Shown here: piece by piece, positions 6,253-14,580 of the stretch | Layout of the letters: every line of letters starts with the position of its first letter | Numbering within the stretch: the first letter of the stretch is position 1 | NCBI GenBank assembly: GCA_004554705.1 | Contig: SFKS01000014.1 | Location: 1-45,095 of the forward strand | Reading direction: 5' to 3' | DNA length: 45,095 nucleotides | Source of the DNA: Clostridiales bacterium | GTDB taxonomy: Bacteria; Bacillota; Clostridia; TANB77; CAG-508 | Notes under the pieces: model-generated | What the model saw: only the letters and a program-made list of their open reading frames with translations | What the model was told of the DNA's origin: nothing | Databases searched by the model: none | Translations under genes and position numbers: made by a program

Positions 6253-9200
6253 TTAACCTTTTGCAAGCTTCATTGAAAGCAATTTGCTTATTCCACTTTC
6301 TTCCATAGTTATTCCATATACTGTATCTGCAGCTTCCATCGTTCCTTTTCTATGTGTTATTACTAAAAACTGTGTTTCAGATGCAAATTTCTTTAAATAT
6401 TCTGCAAATCTATATACATTAACATCATCTAAAGCTGCTTCTATTTCATCTAGTACACAAAATGGTGCTGGATTTATTTTTAGTATCGCAAATAATAAAG
6501 CAATTGCGGTAAATGCTCTTTCTCCTCCTGATAATAAGCTCATACTTTGCAGTTTTTTCCCTGGTGGCTGTACTGCTATCTCTATTCCACAGTTTAGTAT
6601 ATCCTCTTCATCTGTTAACTTTAGTTCTGCTTTTCCTCCGCCAAATAGTTCTATAAATACTTCTCCAAAGTTGTTATTTATTACTTTAAATTGTTTTTCA
6701 AATTGCTCCTTCATTGTTTTTGTTATTTCTTGAATTACTTTTTTAAGTTTACTACTTGCATTTTCTAAGTCTAAACGCTGTTCACACATATAGTCGTATC
6801 TTTCTTTTGTTTGCTTATATTCCTCTATTGAATCAATATTTATACTTCCTAAATTTTTTATTTCATCTCTTAAAGTTTTTACCTGTTTTGTTGTTTCTTG
6901 TATATTGCTTGGTTTTTTATATTCGCTTGCATTGTTAGGAGTTATTTCATAGTCCTCCCACATTTTATTTATAATTTGTTCTAATTCAATATCTATTTTT
7001 GATTTTTTTACCTCTAATTTAGTGCTTTGATTTTTAATTTCTTCAATGATTCTGTATTTGTCTTCAATTTCTGTTTCAGTTTTGGTTATTGCAGTATTTT
7101 TGTTTATTCTTTCTTGTTTTAATTTTTCTACAGTTTCTGAGCTTAAGCTGACATTTATCTTGATTTGTTCTATTTTTTGCTTATAATCTTCAATTCCCTG
7201 TTTTATACATTCATTTTCTTGTAACAATTCTTTACATTGTAGCTTTTTGTTGTTTATTTTGTTCGTATTTCCTTGCAATTCTTCTTCTATTCTTGTTAAA
7301 ATTTCTTCTAATGAGTTGTTACTTTCATCAAATGAACTTACAGAAATTTTTAGATTTGTTATATCAAAATTTAAGTCATCTATATATTTTTGATTTTCTT
7401 TATTTTTCTCTGCGAAGCTTTGAATATCTGAGCTTAAGGTCAATATTTCTTTTTCTAAATCAGCTATATTTTGTTCTATTACAAGCTTTTGCTTTTCATT
7501 AGTTGAAATTGTTGTTTCTATTTCATTTGCTTCTGCTCTCAATTTTTTTAGTTTTGCTTCTAAGCTTGAAATTGTTTCCTCTAAAGATTCTATTCGTTGC
7601 TTTTCTGTAGCATATTCTATTTCAATTTCCTGTGTTGCTTGTTCTATTGTAGTAATTTCTTCTAGCAAACTTTCTATTGATTTCGTATATTCTTCTTTTT
7701 CTGTGGTGATTTTTTCAATATCTTTATTCAATTTTTCAATATCTATTTCTAGTTCTTTTATTTGTGTAGTTCTTCCCATGATACTTGTTGTTTTTTGAAT
7801 ACTAGAACCTCCTGAAATTGCACCACTTGGGTTTATTATATCTCCCTTTAGTGTAACTATCCTAAAGCTATAATTGTTTTGTCTTGCAAGCACTATTGCT
7901 GTATCCATGTTTTCTACTAATACAGTTCTTCCTAGTAAATTTAAGATTATTCCTTCATACTCTTTATCTGTTTTTATTAGCTTTGCTGCAATTCCAATTA
8001 CACCTTGAGTACCATTTGTTATAAGTCTATCTATATTTTTACCTTTTACTGATGATATTGGTAAAAATGATGCTCTTCCTAAATTATTTTGTCTTAGATA
8101 CTCTATTAATTTTTTTGCATCCTCTTCTGTTTCTGTAACTATATTTTGAAGTGTTTGCCCTAGTACTGTTTCAATTGCCAATTGATATTCTTTTGAAACA
8201 GTTATAAGGTTCGCTAAAACTCCTTTAACTCCCTTGTTTAGCTTGCTATTTTTTTCGCACTCTATAAGTATTGATTTTACTGCTCTTGAATATCCTTCTT
8301 TTTCTTTTTCCATTTCACTTAAAAATTTTTGCTTAGAGTCTTTTATTCTCAACTCTGATGTTAAGCTATTTATTTTTTCTTCATATTCTGCTATTTTTAA
8401 ATTTGCTTCTTCTCTTTTTACTTTTATTGTTTCTAATCTCTGTTTGCAATCATTCCTTTTTGTTTCTTTTTCATTGAATGTCTTTAGTAAATCAGATTTT
8501 ATCATTCTTTTTTCATCTAGTTTTGATATTGTGTCTTGAATTTCGTTTTTTATTGTTTTTTCACGTTTGTTTAAGTTTTCATTGTTTATTTCAATTGTAT
8601 TTATTTTTTCTCTATTTTCATATTTAGCTTCTGTATTTTTTTCTACCTTTTTTTTCTTTTCTTCTATTTTTTTCTCTTCCTCTGTTAGCTTACTTGATAA
8701 TTCATTTAGTTTTGTTTCTTTTTCTTCTAGCTCTTTCGCAAATTTTTCTCTATTTGCCATTAGATTATCTTTTTTATTTATTCTATTTTCTTTTTCCTCT
8801 TTTATTTCTTCATTTCGTTTTTGTAATTCTTCTATTTCTCTAACATATGTATCATGATTTTGTGTATTATTTGCAATTTTCTCATTTTGTACATTAATAT
8901 CAGAATTAATTTGTTCTATTTTTTTCTCACTCTCAAAGCTTAAATTCTGCGTTTCTTCTATTTTTGATATAGTTTTTTCTAGCTCTTGCTTTAGATTTTC
9001 TTTCAAGGTTTGTAAAGTTATAAGGCTGTTTTCTTGCTCTGCCTTTTGAGAATTTACTATTTCCATATCTTTAATAAGCTCTTCTAATCTTGCTTTGTAA
9101 TTATTTATATTGTATATAAATAGCCCTATTTCTATTGATTTTAGTTCTTCCCTTAGCTTTAAGTACTTTTTAGCTTTTTCAGCTTGTAACTTAAGTGGTT

Positions 9201-9807
9201 CAATATTTGCTTCTATTTCTGATAGAATATCATTTATCCTTAATAGATTTAGTTTTGTTTGTTCTAGTTTTTTTTCAGATTCATTCTTCCTTGCTCTATA
9301 TTTTACAATTCCAGCGGCTTCTTCAAAGATATTACGTCTATCTTCTGATTTATTGCTTAAAATTTCATCAATTTTACCTTGTCCAATTATTGAATACCCT
9401 TCTTTTCCAATGCCTGTATCCATAAATAATTCTAAAACATCTTTTAATCTACATGGTGTTTTGTTTATAAAATATCCACTTTCTCCATTTCTAAAAATTC
9501 TTCTAGTAACAACCACCTCTGCAAATTCAATTGGAAGTTTTCCATCTGAATTATCTATAACAATAGAAGCCTCTGCAAAGCCTAAGGATTTTCTACTTTG
9601 TGTTCCTGAAAATATAATATCTTCAGATTTACTGCCCCTTAAAGATTTTATACTCTGTTCTCCTAAAACCCATCTAATACTATCTGAAATATTGCTTTTG
9701 CCAGATCCATTTGGTCCTATAACTGTAGTTATTCCTGGCATAAATTCTAATACTGTTTTATCTGCAAAAGACTTAAATCCTTGCATTTCTAATCTTTTTA
9801 AATACAT
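6253..9807 (-). CDS. smc: SMC chromosome condensation ATPase
   Basis: The 1184-residue protein has the normal SMC length and plan. The N-terminal ATPase half has Walker A GPNGSGKS at 31-38. A long coiled coil follows, then a hinge around residues 515-680 (NKGVKGVLANLI through NPSGAISGGSS), a return coiled coil, and the C-terminal ATPase half with the signature LLSGGERAFTA and Walker B FCVLDEIEAALDD. SMC with ScpA/ScpB organises and segregates replicated chromosomes. The start is fixed by an AAGGGG site. It stands alone, with a terminator after the stop and a divergent regulator upstream, unlike the common rnc-smc-ftsY cluster; ftsY is about 8 kb away here. Confidence 0.97.
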   Translation of the reverse strand: MYLKRLEMQGFKSFADKTVLEFMPGITTVIGPNGSGKSNISDSIRWVLGEQSIKSLRGSKSEDIIFSGTQSRKSLGFAEASIVIDNSDGKLPIEFAEVVVTRRIFRNGESGYFINKTPCRLKDVLELFMDTGIGKEGYSIIGQGKIDEILSNKSEDRRNIFEEAAGIVKYRARKNESEKKLEQTKLNLLRINDILSEIEANIEPLKLQAEKAKKYLKLREELKSIEIGLFIYNINNYKARLEELIKDMEIVNSQKAEQENSLITLQTLKENLKQELEKTISKIEETQNLSFESEKKIEQINSDINVQNEKIANNTQNHDTYVREIEELQKRNEEIKEEKENRINKKDNLMANREKFAKELEEKETKLNELSSKLTEEEKKIEEKKKKVEKNTEAKYENREKINTIEINNENLNKREKTIKNEIQDTISKLDEKRMIKSDLLKTFNEKETKRNDCKQRLETIKVKREEANLKIAEYEEKINSLTSELRIKDSKQKFLSEMEKEKEGYSRAVKSILIECEKNSKLNKGVKGVLANLITVSKEYQLAIETVLGQTLQNIVTETEEDAKKLIEYLRQNNLGRASFLPISSVKGKNIDRLITNGTQGVIGIAAKLIKTDKEYEGIILNLLGRTVLVENMDTAIVLARQNNYSFRIVTLKGDIINPSGAISGGSSIQKTTSIMGRTTQIKELEIDIEKLNKDIEKITTEKEEYTKSIESLLEEITTIEQATQEIEIEYATEKQRIESLEETISSLEAKLKKLRAEANEIETTISTNEKQKLVIEQNIADLEKEILTLSSDIQSFAEKNKENQKYIDDLNFDITNLKISVSSFDESNNSLEEILTRIEEELQGNTNKINNKKLQCKELLQENECIKQGIEDYKQKIEQIKINVSLSSETVEKLKQERINKNTAITKTETEIEDKYRIIEEIKNQSTKLEVKKSKIDIELEQIINKMWEDYEITPNNASEYKKPSNIQETTKQVKTLRDEIKNLGSINIDSIEEYKQTKERYDYMCEQRLDLENASSKLKKVIQEITKTMKEQFEKQFKVINNNFGEVFIELFGGGKAELKLTDEEDILNCGIEIAVQPPGKKLQSMSLLSGGERAFTAIALLFAILKINPAPFCVLDEIEAALDDVNVYRFAEYLKKFASETQFLVITHRKGTMEAADTVYGITMEESGISKLLSMKLAKG

Positions 9808-9942
9808 CTTTATCCCCTTTTTCTTTCGATTTTAATATAATATATCAAAAATCGAAAATAGTCAAGAAAAATAAAATTTTGTCAATGAGAAAAATATTCT
9901 ATCAATAGTTGATATATTTTTTTGTTTTCTGCATATCCTATT

Positions 9943-9966
9943 TTTACTGCCAGTAAACATTTACTG
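9943..9966. promoter_or_regulatory. Three-half-site operator upstream of the second XRE gene
   Basis: The half site TTTACTG occurs three times in alternating orientation: 9943-9949, 9951-9957 (inverted, CAGTAAA) and 9960-9966, with spacers of 1 and 2 bases. This gives two overlapping palindromes about 70 bases before the XRE start, as expected for cooperative binding by an autoregulating XRE dimer. Which protein binds is inferred from position only. Confidence 0.55.
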
Positions 9967-10031
9967 TTGTATTTCTGTTTATTTCTACTTATTGGTGCTA
10001 TATTACAAAATGTAAAGGAGTGAAACTTTTT

Positions 10032-10355
10032 ATGGGACCTAATTACAGTATTATTGGTATGAAATTAAAACAAGCAAGAATTGATAAAAAAATAACTCAA
10101 GAAAAGTTAGCCGAATTATTAGATGTTTCTGTTGCTTATGTAAGTAGAGTTGAACGTGGTTCAACAGAGCTAAGTTTAAAAAGGTTAATTCAAATTTGTA
10201 ATTTGTTGGAAATTTCAACTGGTTGCATTTTAGATGATGTTATTCCAACTTCTAATTCTTACTTAAATGTAGCTTTTAGTGATTTACTTAAAAATTGTCC
10301 AACAGAAAAAATTAATTTAATTTATAATGTTGCTAAAGTAATTGCAGAATCTTAG
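10032..10355 (+). CDS. XRE-family transcriptional regulator
   Basis: The 107-residue protein has an HTH_3 domain at about residues 8-65 (KLKQARIDKKITQEKLAEL, VSVAYVSRVERGSTELSL) and a C-terminal helical tail (EKINLIYNVAKVIAES). A GTG at 10020 is in frame, but the ATG at 10032 has GGAG 11 bases upstream, whereas the GTG overlaps that site. It is the same type as the XRE protein at 2108. It is divergent from smc and probably controls itself through the operator at 9943-9966. Confidence 0.87.
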   Translation: MGPNYSIIGMKLKQARIDKKITQEKLAELLDVSVAYVSRVERGSTELSLKRLIQICNLLEISTGCILDDVIPTSNSYLNVAFSDLLKNCPTEKINLIYNVAKVIAES

Positions 10356-10431
10356 TTTTATGTTAATTTTTTTAGTTTTTCTCTTCCTTTTTTTACTAAT
10401 TTATAGTATAATATTTAAGGAGGAGATTTTT

Positions 10432-10867
10432 ATGTGGTATATATGGCTTATTGTTGCTGGAATTTTTTTCATAATTGAAATTGCGACTGTACGGTTTTTT
10501 AATTTTTTGGTTAGGTGTTGGAGCACTTCTAGCTATGGTTGCAAGTTTTATCACTTCTAATATTGCCATTCAAACTGCAGTTTTTGTGATTTCCTCAAGC
10601 ATACTTATTCCTTTAACTAAACCCCTTGTAAATAAATACATTGATGATGGAAAATCTATTCAGACTAATGCATATAGTCTTATTGGTCAGATTGGTGTCG
10701 TAACATTCGATATTGATGTGTTAAATGGAAGTGGTCAAGTTAAGGTAAATGGTGAGATTTGGTCTGCTAAAGCTGAAGAAAATATACTTAAAGGAACTGA
10801 AGTTGAAATTTTGAGAATTGATGGTGTTAAGCTTATTGTTAAGCCTAAAATACCAGTGTTAAATTAG
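10432..10867 (+). CDS. nfeD: NfeD-like membrane protein, frame broken at a CGG codon
   Basis: Two frames join at 10492. The first (from ATG 10432, ribosome site AAGGAGGAG) reads MWYIWLIVAGIFFIIEIATV and then CGG. The second continues FLIFWLGVGALLAMV. Skipping the C of CGG gives TV-G-FLIFWLGVGA, the usual NfeD sequence with its conserved Gly, and a 144-residue product of normal size. NfeD proteins have three or four membrane segments and a C-terminal OB-fold (NAYSLIGQIGVVTF to VEILRIDGVKLIVK), and act with SPFH/stomatin proteins. The next gene, 41 bases downstream, is such a partner. It may be a true pseudogene, but four other genes here break at the same codon in the same way. Confidence 0.85.
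10492..10495 (+). other. +1 frameshift site CGGT in nfeD (codon 21)
   Basis: Frame 0 reads GTA CGG TTT TTT AAT; the family frame is GTA (C) GGT TTT TTA ATT. The in-frame CGG is exactly where the reading frame changes, and the +1 codon GGT gives the conserved Gly. Confidence 0.8.
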
Positions 10868-10907
10868 TTATTAGTTTTTAATTATAAATTTATAGGAGGT
10901 AAATTTT

Positions 10908-11807
10908 ATGACAATAGCTTTAATAATTTTTTTACTAATTGTGCTAATAATAGCATTTAAATCTATTAAAATCGTAAGACAAGCTGAAGTTTACATTATT
11001 GAAAGATTAGGTAAATTTCATAAAATAGCAGATGCAGGACTTACAATAATAATTCCATTTGTTGACCATGTTCGTAGTGTTGTAAGTTTAAAAGAACAAA
11101 CAATGGATATTCCTCCACAGGGAGTTATTACAGAAGATAACGTCACTATAACAATTGATACTGTAGTATTTTATCAGATAACAGATCCAGCAAAAGCAGT
11201 ATACGAAATTCAATCTTTAAAAAGAGGTATCGAATACTTAGCTATTACTACTATTCGTGATATTGTTGGTAAATTAAGCTTAGATTCTACTTTCAGTTCT
11301 AGAGATTTAATAAATAATCAATTAAGAGTTTTATTGGATGAAGCTACTGATAAATGGGGTTGTAAAGTAAATCGTGTTGAAATAAAAGATATAAATCCTC
11401 CAGCAGATATTCGTGATGCAATGGAAAAGCAAATGAATGCTGAAAGAAATAAAAGAGCTGCAATCTTACAAGCAGAAGGAGAAAAGCAAGCAGCTATTAC
11501 TCTTGCAGAGGGACAAAAGCAAGCAGCTATTTTACAAGCTGAAGCAGATAAAGAGGCTAGAATAAGAAGAGCTGCTGGTGAAGCAGAAGCAATTCGTGAA
11601 ATTGCGGTTGCTAAAGCTCAAGAAGTACAAATGGTTTTTGATTCTATTAAGAAGACAAATCCAGATGACAAATTAATCCAATTAAAATCTTTAGAAGCTT
11701 TACAAGAAATTGCTAAAGGAGAAGCTAATAAAGTCTTTATTCCTTTTGAAGCAACAAATACACTTTCAAGTTTAGGTGCAATTAAAGAAATAGTTAAAAA
11801 GGATTAA
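10908..11807 (+). CDS. Stomatin-like SPFH (band 7) membrane protein
   Basis: The 299-residue protein has one N-terminal membrane helix (about 3-18) and a band 7/SPFH domain (about 20-180, including VRQAEVYIIERLGKF, TEDNVTITIDTVVFYQI and IKDINPPADIRDAM). An Ala/Gln/Glu-rich coiled coil (about 185-245, with near-repeats of LQAEGEKQAAI and LAEGQKQAAI) and a C-terminal tail follow. Slipins/QmcA-type proteins form membrane microdomain scaffolds and typically pair with NfeD, as here. A TAGGAGG site lies about 8 bases before the ATG. It belongs to the nfeD transcription unit, whose end is marked by the inverted repeat at 11812. Confidence 0.93.
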   Translation: MTIALIIFLLIVLIIAFKSIKIVRQAEVYIIERLGKFHKIADAGLTIIIPFVDHVRSVVSLKEQTMDIPPQGVITEDNVTITIDTVVFYQITDPAKAVYEIQSLKRGIEYLAITTIRDIVGKLSLDSTFSSRDLINNQLRVLLDEATDKWGCKVNRVEIKDINPPADIRDAMEKQMNAERNKRAAILQAEGEKQAAITLAEGQKQAAILQAEADKEARIRRAAGEAEAIREIAVAKAQEVQMVFDSIKKTNPDDKLIQLKSLEALQEIAKGEANKVFIPFEATNTLSSLGAIKEIVKKD

Positions 11808-11811
11808 TATT

Positions 11812-11867
11812 ATAGGGACGGAGATTTTTGGCAATAAGAAGAAATTGACAAAAATCTCCGTCCCTAT
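11812..11867. repeat. REP-like imperfect palindrome with GGGACGG ends
   Basis: An 18-bp perfect inverted repeat (11812-11829 with 11850-11867, arm ATAGGGACGGAGATTTTT) extends inward to about 23 bp with one mismatch. It is much more GC-rich at its ends than its surroundings. Dispersed intergenic elements with ends of this GGGACGG/CCGTCCC type occur in many Firmicutes and are thought to be moved by REP-type tyrosine transposases. A related degenerate piece (TTTGTCAAAATACCTCGTCT) follows near 11896-11915. It may also act as the terminator of the stomatin gene. Confidence 0.6.
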
Positions 11868-11918
11868 TTGCAATTTTTTGGATGGTAGCAAAATGTTTGT
11901 CAAAATACCTCGTCTCTA

Positions 11919-11947
11919 TTGACAAAGTTAGGTATTCGTTATATTAT
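11919..11947 (+). promoter_or_regulatory. Probable promoter of the bactofilin-like gene
   Basis: TTGACA (11919-11924), 17 bases, TATTAT (11942-11947), about 36 bases before the start codon at 11984. Confidence 0.6.
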
Positions 11948-11983
11948 ATATCCATATTATTAAAAATTTTTAGGAGGTTTTTT

Positions 11984-13405
11984 ATGTTTAAACTTAACAA
12001 AATTTTTGTTAGTTTTATACTAACACTTATTTTATTATCATCTGTCGTATTTGCAACTGATGAAATGACAGTTTTATCATCACCTGAAATTTCTAACATT
12101 GTAGTTGAAGATTCTGCTACAAGCTCAACTTCTCAAGTGAAGAATATTAATGAGGATCTGTATATTTATAATACTGATTCTTATACATTAAGTGATATTG
12201 TTTATGCAAATATTTTTGCATCTGCTAAAAAGTTTGTTACAAACCCTAGAAATAATGGTGGAATTGTATATGGCAACTTATTTTTAATTTCTAATGAGGT
12301 TGTTATCGGCTCTGATGTTACATATTCTGAGTCTAAGGATAAAAATAATAATTTTCTTATTAATTCTATAAACTCAAAGTCTAAGATATATGGTAACGTT
12401 TATGCATTATCTGATATTGTTACAATAGAATCTGGTTCGGAAATTTATGGAGATTTATATATAGTAGCAACACAAGTTAATATAGAGCCAAATGTAGTTA
12501 TTCATGGTAATCTTTTTGTTACTGCTAGCGAAGTAAACTTAAATGGTCAGATTAAACTATCTGCTTATATTAACTCAAAAGATGTTAATATGAATTTATA
12601 TTCTTATATTGATAAGGACTTGTACTTAAATTCACAGAATGCTACTTTATATGGAGTAATTAATAGAAATGCATTTCTTACAATAGATAATGCTTTAACT
12701 ACAATGTCTGATTTTAAAGTTAATCAAGATTTAAAAGTAATTTTTGCAAAAGATTTTACCTTCTCTGGAAAAGTTAGTGGTAATGCAAAGATAAATGCTA
12801 AAAATTTGGGCTTTAAAAATGAAGCTTCTAATATGTGCTCAATTCGTGGGAACCTAGATTATGCCACTGCAACAAATATGGAAATTCCTAATGGAATTGT
12901 TGCTGGAGAAATTTCAAATTCAAAATACATAGAAATTTCTTCAAATAAAATTTCAGTTAGTTCTCTAATTTTGAAATTGTTTACATTGTTAATTTATGTA
13001 TTTGCTGTTGTATTCTTATCTAAATGGGTTGCACCAAAAGCTTTAGAGAAATTGCCAAAATTCAATGTTTCAGGTGTCCTTATTAGTTTAGGAATTGGTC
13101 TTGCTTCAATGTTTGTAGTACTAGTTATCTTCATATTTTTGTGCTTATCAGGAGTGGGAGTTTCTTTAGCTTTCTGTACTATTGCTGGATACTTGTTCTT
13201 GTTCGGATTAGCAATTCCACTTTTCCTAAACAGAATTGCAGAAATTATTAAGTTAAATTTAAATTTATATATAAAATTATTAATTGTAACATTCGTATTT
13301 TATTTAATAAGCTTAATTCCAGTTTTAGGTTCATTAGTAGTATTTATCTCTATGTTCATTGGCATAGGACAAATACTAGTTGGTCTATTCAAAAAAAACA
13401 AATAG
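11984..13405 (+). CDS. Bactofilin-like beta-solenoid protein with C-terminal membrane domain
   Basis: The 473-residue protein starts MFKLNKIF after a TAGGAGG site and has an N-terminal signal-like helix (about 5-24, ending SSVVFA). From about residue 75 to 320 it has short repeats such as IYGNVYAL, IYGDLYIV and IHGNLFVT, typical of the right-handed solenoid of bactofilin/polymer-forming proteins. The last ~150 residues carry about four membrane helices. An extracytoplasmic solenoid tethered to a membrane domain is inferred. Such proteins occur widely in Firmicutes without a firm function; a scaffold for envelope shape is a guess from the fold. It has its own promoter and a palindromic terminator. 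Confidence 0.8.
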   Translation: MFKLNKIFVSFILTLILLSSVVFATDEMTVLSSPEISNIVVEDSATSSTSQVKNINEDLYIYNTDSYTLSDIVYANIFASAKKFVTNPRNNGGIVYGNLFLISNEVVIGSDVTYSESKDKNNNFLINSINSKSKIYGNVYALSDIVTIESGSEIYGDLYIVATQVNIEPNVVIHGNLFVTASEVNLNGQIKLSAYINSKDVNMNLYSYIDKDLYLNSQNATLYGVINRNAFLTIDNALTTMSDFKVNQDLKVIFAKDFTFSGKVSGNAKINAKNLGFKNEASNMCSIRGNLDYATATNMEIPNGIVAGEISNSKYIEISSNKISVSSLILKLFTLLIYVFAVVFLSKWVAPKALEKLPKFNVSGVLISLGIGLASMFVVLVIFIFLCLSGVGVSLAFCTIAGYLFLFGLAIPLFLNRIAEIIKLNLNLYIKLLIVTFVFYLISLIPVLGSLVVFISMFIGIGQILVGLFKKNK

Positions 13406-13421
13406 TAGAAAATTCAAATTG

Positions 13422-13481
13422 ACTTAAAAAAATAATAGTTTTCCACAGGTTAACCTGTGGAAAACTATTATTTTTTTAAGT
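13422..13481. terminator. 60-bp perfect palindrome, bidirectional terminator
   Basis: Perfectly palindromic around GGTTAACC (13448-13455), with an inner GC-containing stem (TTTTCCACAGG) and outer A- and T-runs on both sides. It lies between two convergent genes and covers the rpe stop codon. It works equally in both directions. Confidence 0.88.
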
Positions 13482-14127
13482 CTTTTATTGTTTTCTTATA
13501 ATCATTCGAATTTATTATATAGCTACCTACTACCATTATATCTACACCTGCGTCTTGCAATTCTTTAGAATTGCAATTATTAATTCCTCCATCTGCCTCT
13601 ATATATGTTTCTAAGTTGTTTTGATATATGTATTCTTTTAATTTTCTAATTTTGTTTATTGTATCTGGAATTAGTTTTTGTCCTCCCTTTCCTGGCTCTA
13701 CGGTCATTATCAAAATCAAACTTATGTAAGGAAGTAGCTCATATATATTTTCAATTTTTGTTTTTGGTTTTATTGATAATCCACATTGTATATCATTTTT
13801 CTTTATATAATCTAAAGTGTCTTTTAGCTGTTTCTTATCCTCTAGTGCTTCATAATGTATAGTTATAAAATGAGGTTTTAATGCTATGTACTGATCTATA
13901 TATTCCTTAACATCTTTAACCATAAGATGTACATCTAGTGGTATGTTAGACATCTGTTTTATGCTACTTGCATAGCTATACATACGACAAGCCGTGTCCT
14001 TTTCTACAAATTTTCCATCCATAACATCTATATGATAATAATCTGTTTTTGCAATCTCTAAATCATAAAAAGTTTTCATTGCTTCCTCTTCGTCAACATT
14101 TAAAATTGAAGTTGAAATTTCTACCAT
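13468..14127 (-). CDS. rpe: Ribulose-phosphate 3-epimerase
   Basis: The 219-residue TIM-barrel protein has the family motifs: ISTSILNVD at the N-terminus, YYHIDVMDGKFV (metal His and Asp), IPLDVHLMV (metal His), LILIMTVEPGKGGQ, and YIEADGGIN (catalytic Asp). It interconverts ribulose-5-phosphate and xylulose-5-phosphate in the pentose phosphate pathway. SILN in place of SILS and a shortened loop after MDGKFV make it somewhat divergent, so a related sugar-phosphate epimerase is possible. In many Firmicutes rpe follows prkC and rsgA. Here it is on the same strand but separated by ftsY, UPF0182 and DUF5665 genes, and rsgA is missing. Confidence 0.9.
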   Translation of the reverse strand: MVEISTSILNVDEEEAMKTFYDLEIAKTDYYHIDVMDGKFVEKDTACRMYSYASSIKQMSNIPLDVHLMVKDVKEYIDQYIALKPHFITIHYEALEDKKQLKDTLDYIKKNDIQCGLSIKPKTKIENIYELLPYISLILIMTVEPGKGGQKLIPDTINKIRKLKEYIYQNNLETYIEADGGINNCNSKELQDAGVDIMVVGSYIINSNDYKKTIKDLKK

Positions 14128-14195
14128 ATTTTTTCCTCCTTCAAAATTTAGAGTGTTTAATCTTTTAGAGAGTCTTCTATTTTTTATTTAAATTT

Positions 14196-14224
14196 ATTGT
14201 ATAATAAAAAAGTATAAATTGCAA
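14196..14224 (-). promoter_or_regulatory. Probable promoter of rpe
   Basis: On the minus strand, TTGCAA (14224-14219), 17 bases, TACAAT (14201-14196), about 70 bases before the rpe start. Confidence 0.5.
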
Positions 14225-14258
14225 TGGATTTTTAAATTTGTAATATTTTTGTAATATT

Positions 14259-14534
14259 TTATAAATTTCCTTTCACTATTGCAACTATATCTGCTATATA
14301 TTCTCCTAATACCGGTATGTTTAGCTTTATTATTTTTTGTAATAAATATACAATTGCTGAAGATATTAATGTTATACCTATTCCTATACCTATTCCGCGT
14401 GATATACCTGCAAGTAAGTTTCTTTTAATTATCTCTTTTTTGTTTCCAATAATATATGAGATTTCTACGATCCTAGATTTATCTATTTTTTCATTTATAT
14501 TATCTATTTTTTTATTTATTTTTTTATTAAACAT
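14259..14534 (-). CDS. DUF5665-type small membrane protein
   Basis: The 91-residue protein has a Lys-rich N-terminal helix (about 1-40) and one long hydrophobic segment (NLLAGISRGIGIGIGITLIS through IVYLLQ, about 40-66). It ends with the family-typical tail IPVLGEYIADIVAIVKGN. This arrangement matches the DUF5665 family of Firmicutes, whose function is unknown. The ATG directly follows the T-run of the upstream terminator hairpin, and the only ribosome-site-like sequence (AGGGTG) is inside that hairpin, so expression may depend on read-through and unfolding. Confidence 0.72.
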   Translation of the reverse strand: MFNKKINKKIDNINEKIDKSRIVEISYIIGNKKEIIKRNLLAGISRGIGIGIGITLISSAIVYLLQKIIKLNIPVLGEYIADIVAIVKGNL

Positions 14535-14564
14535 AAAAAAACACCCTGAGTTATTTTGGATGTT
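14534..14564 (-). terminator. Terminator of the UPF0182 gene
   Basis: A 7-bp stem with one G-T pair (14540-14546 with 14558-14564) and an 11-base loop is followed on the minus strand by seven T residues that run into the start codon of the DUF5665 gene. Confidence 0.6.
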
Positions 14565-14580
14565 TTTTTAATTTAATATA

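Noticed and set aside
6253..9835. Long open frames on the plus strand opposite smc
   Set aside because: They mirror the coding frame of smc, are Ser/Phe-rich, and lack ribosome sites and family motifs.
10495..10500. Extra T in a six-T run as the cause of the nfeD frameshift
   Set aside because: Deleting a T also restores frame, but it leaves Arg where the family has Gly and does not explain the four other genes, which break at CGG without a homopolymer.
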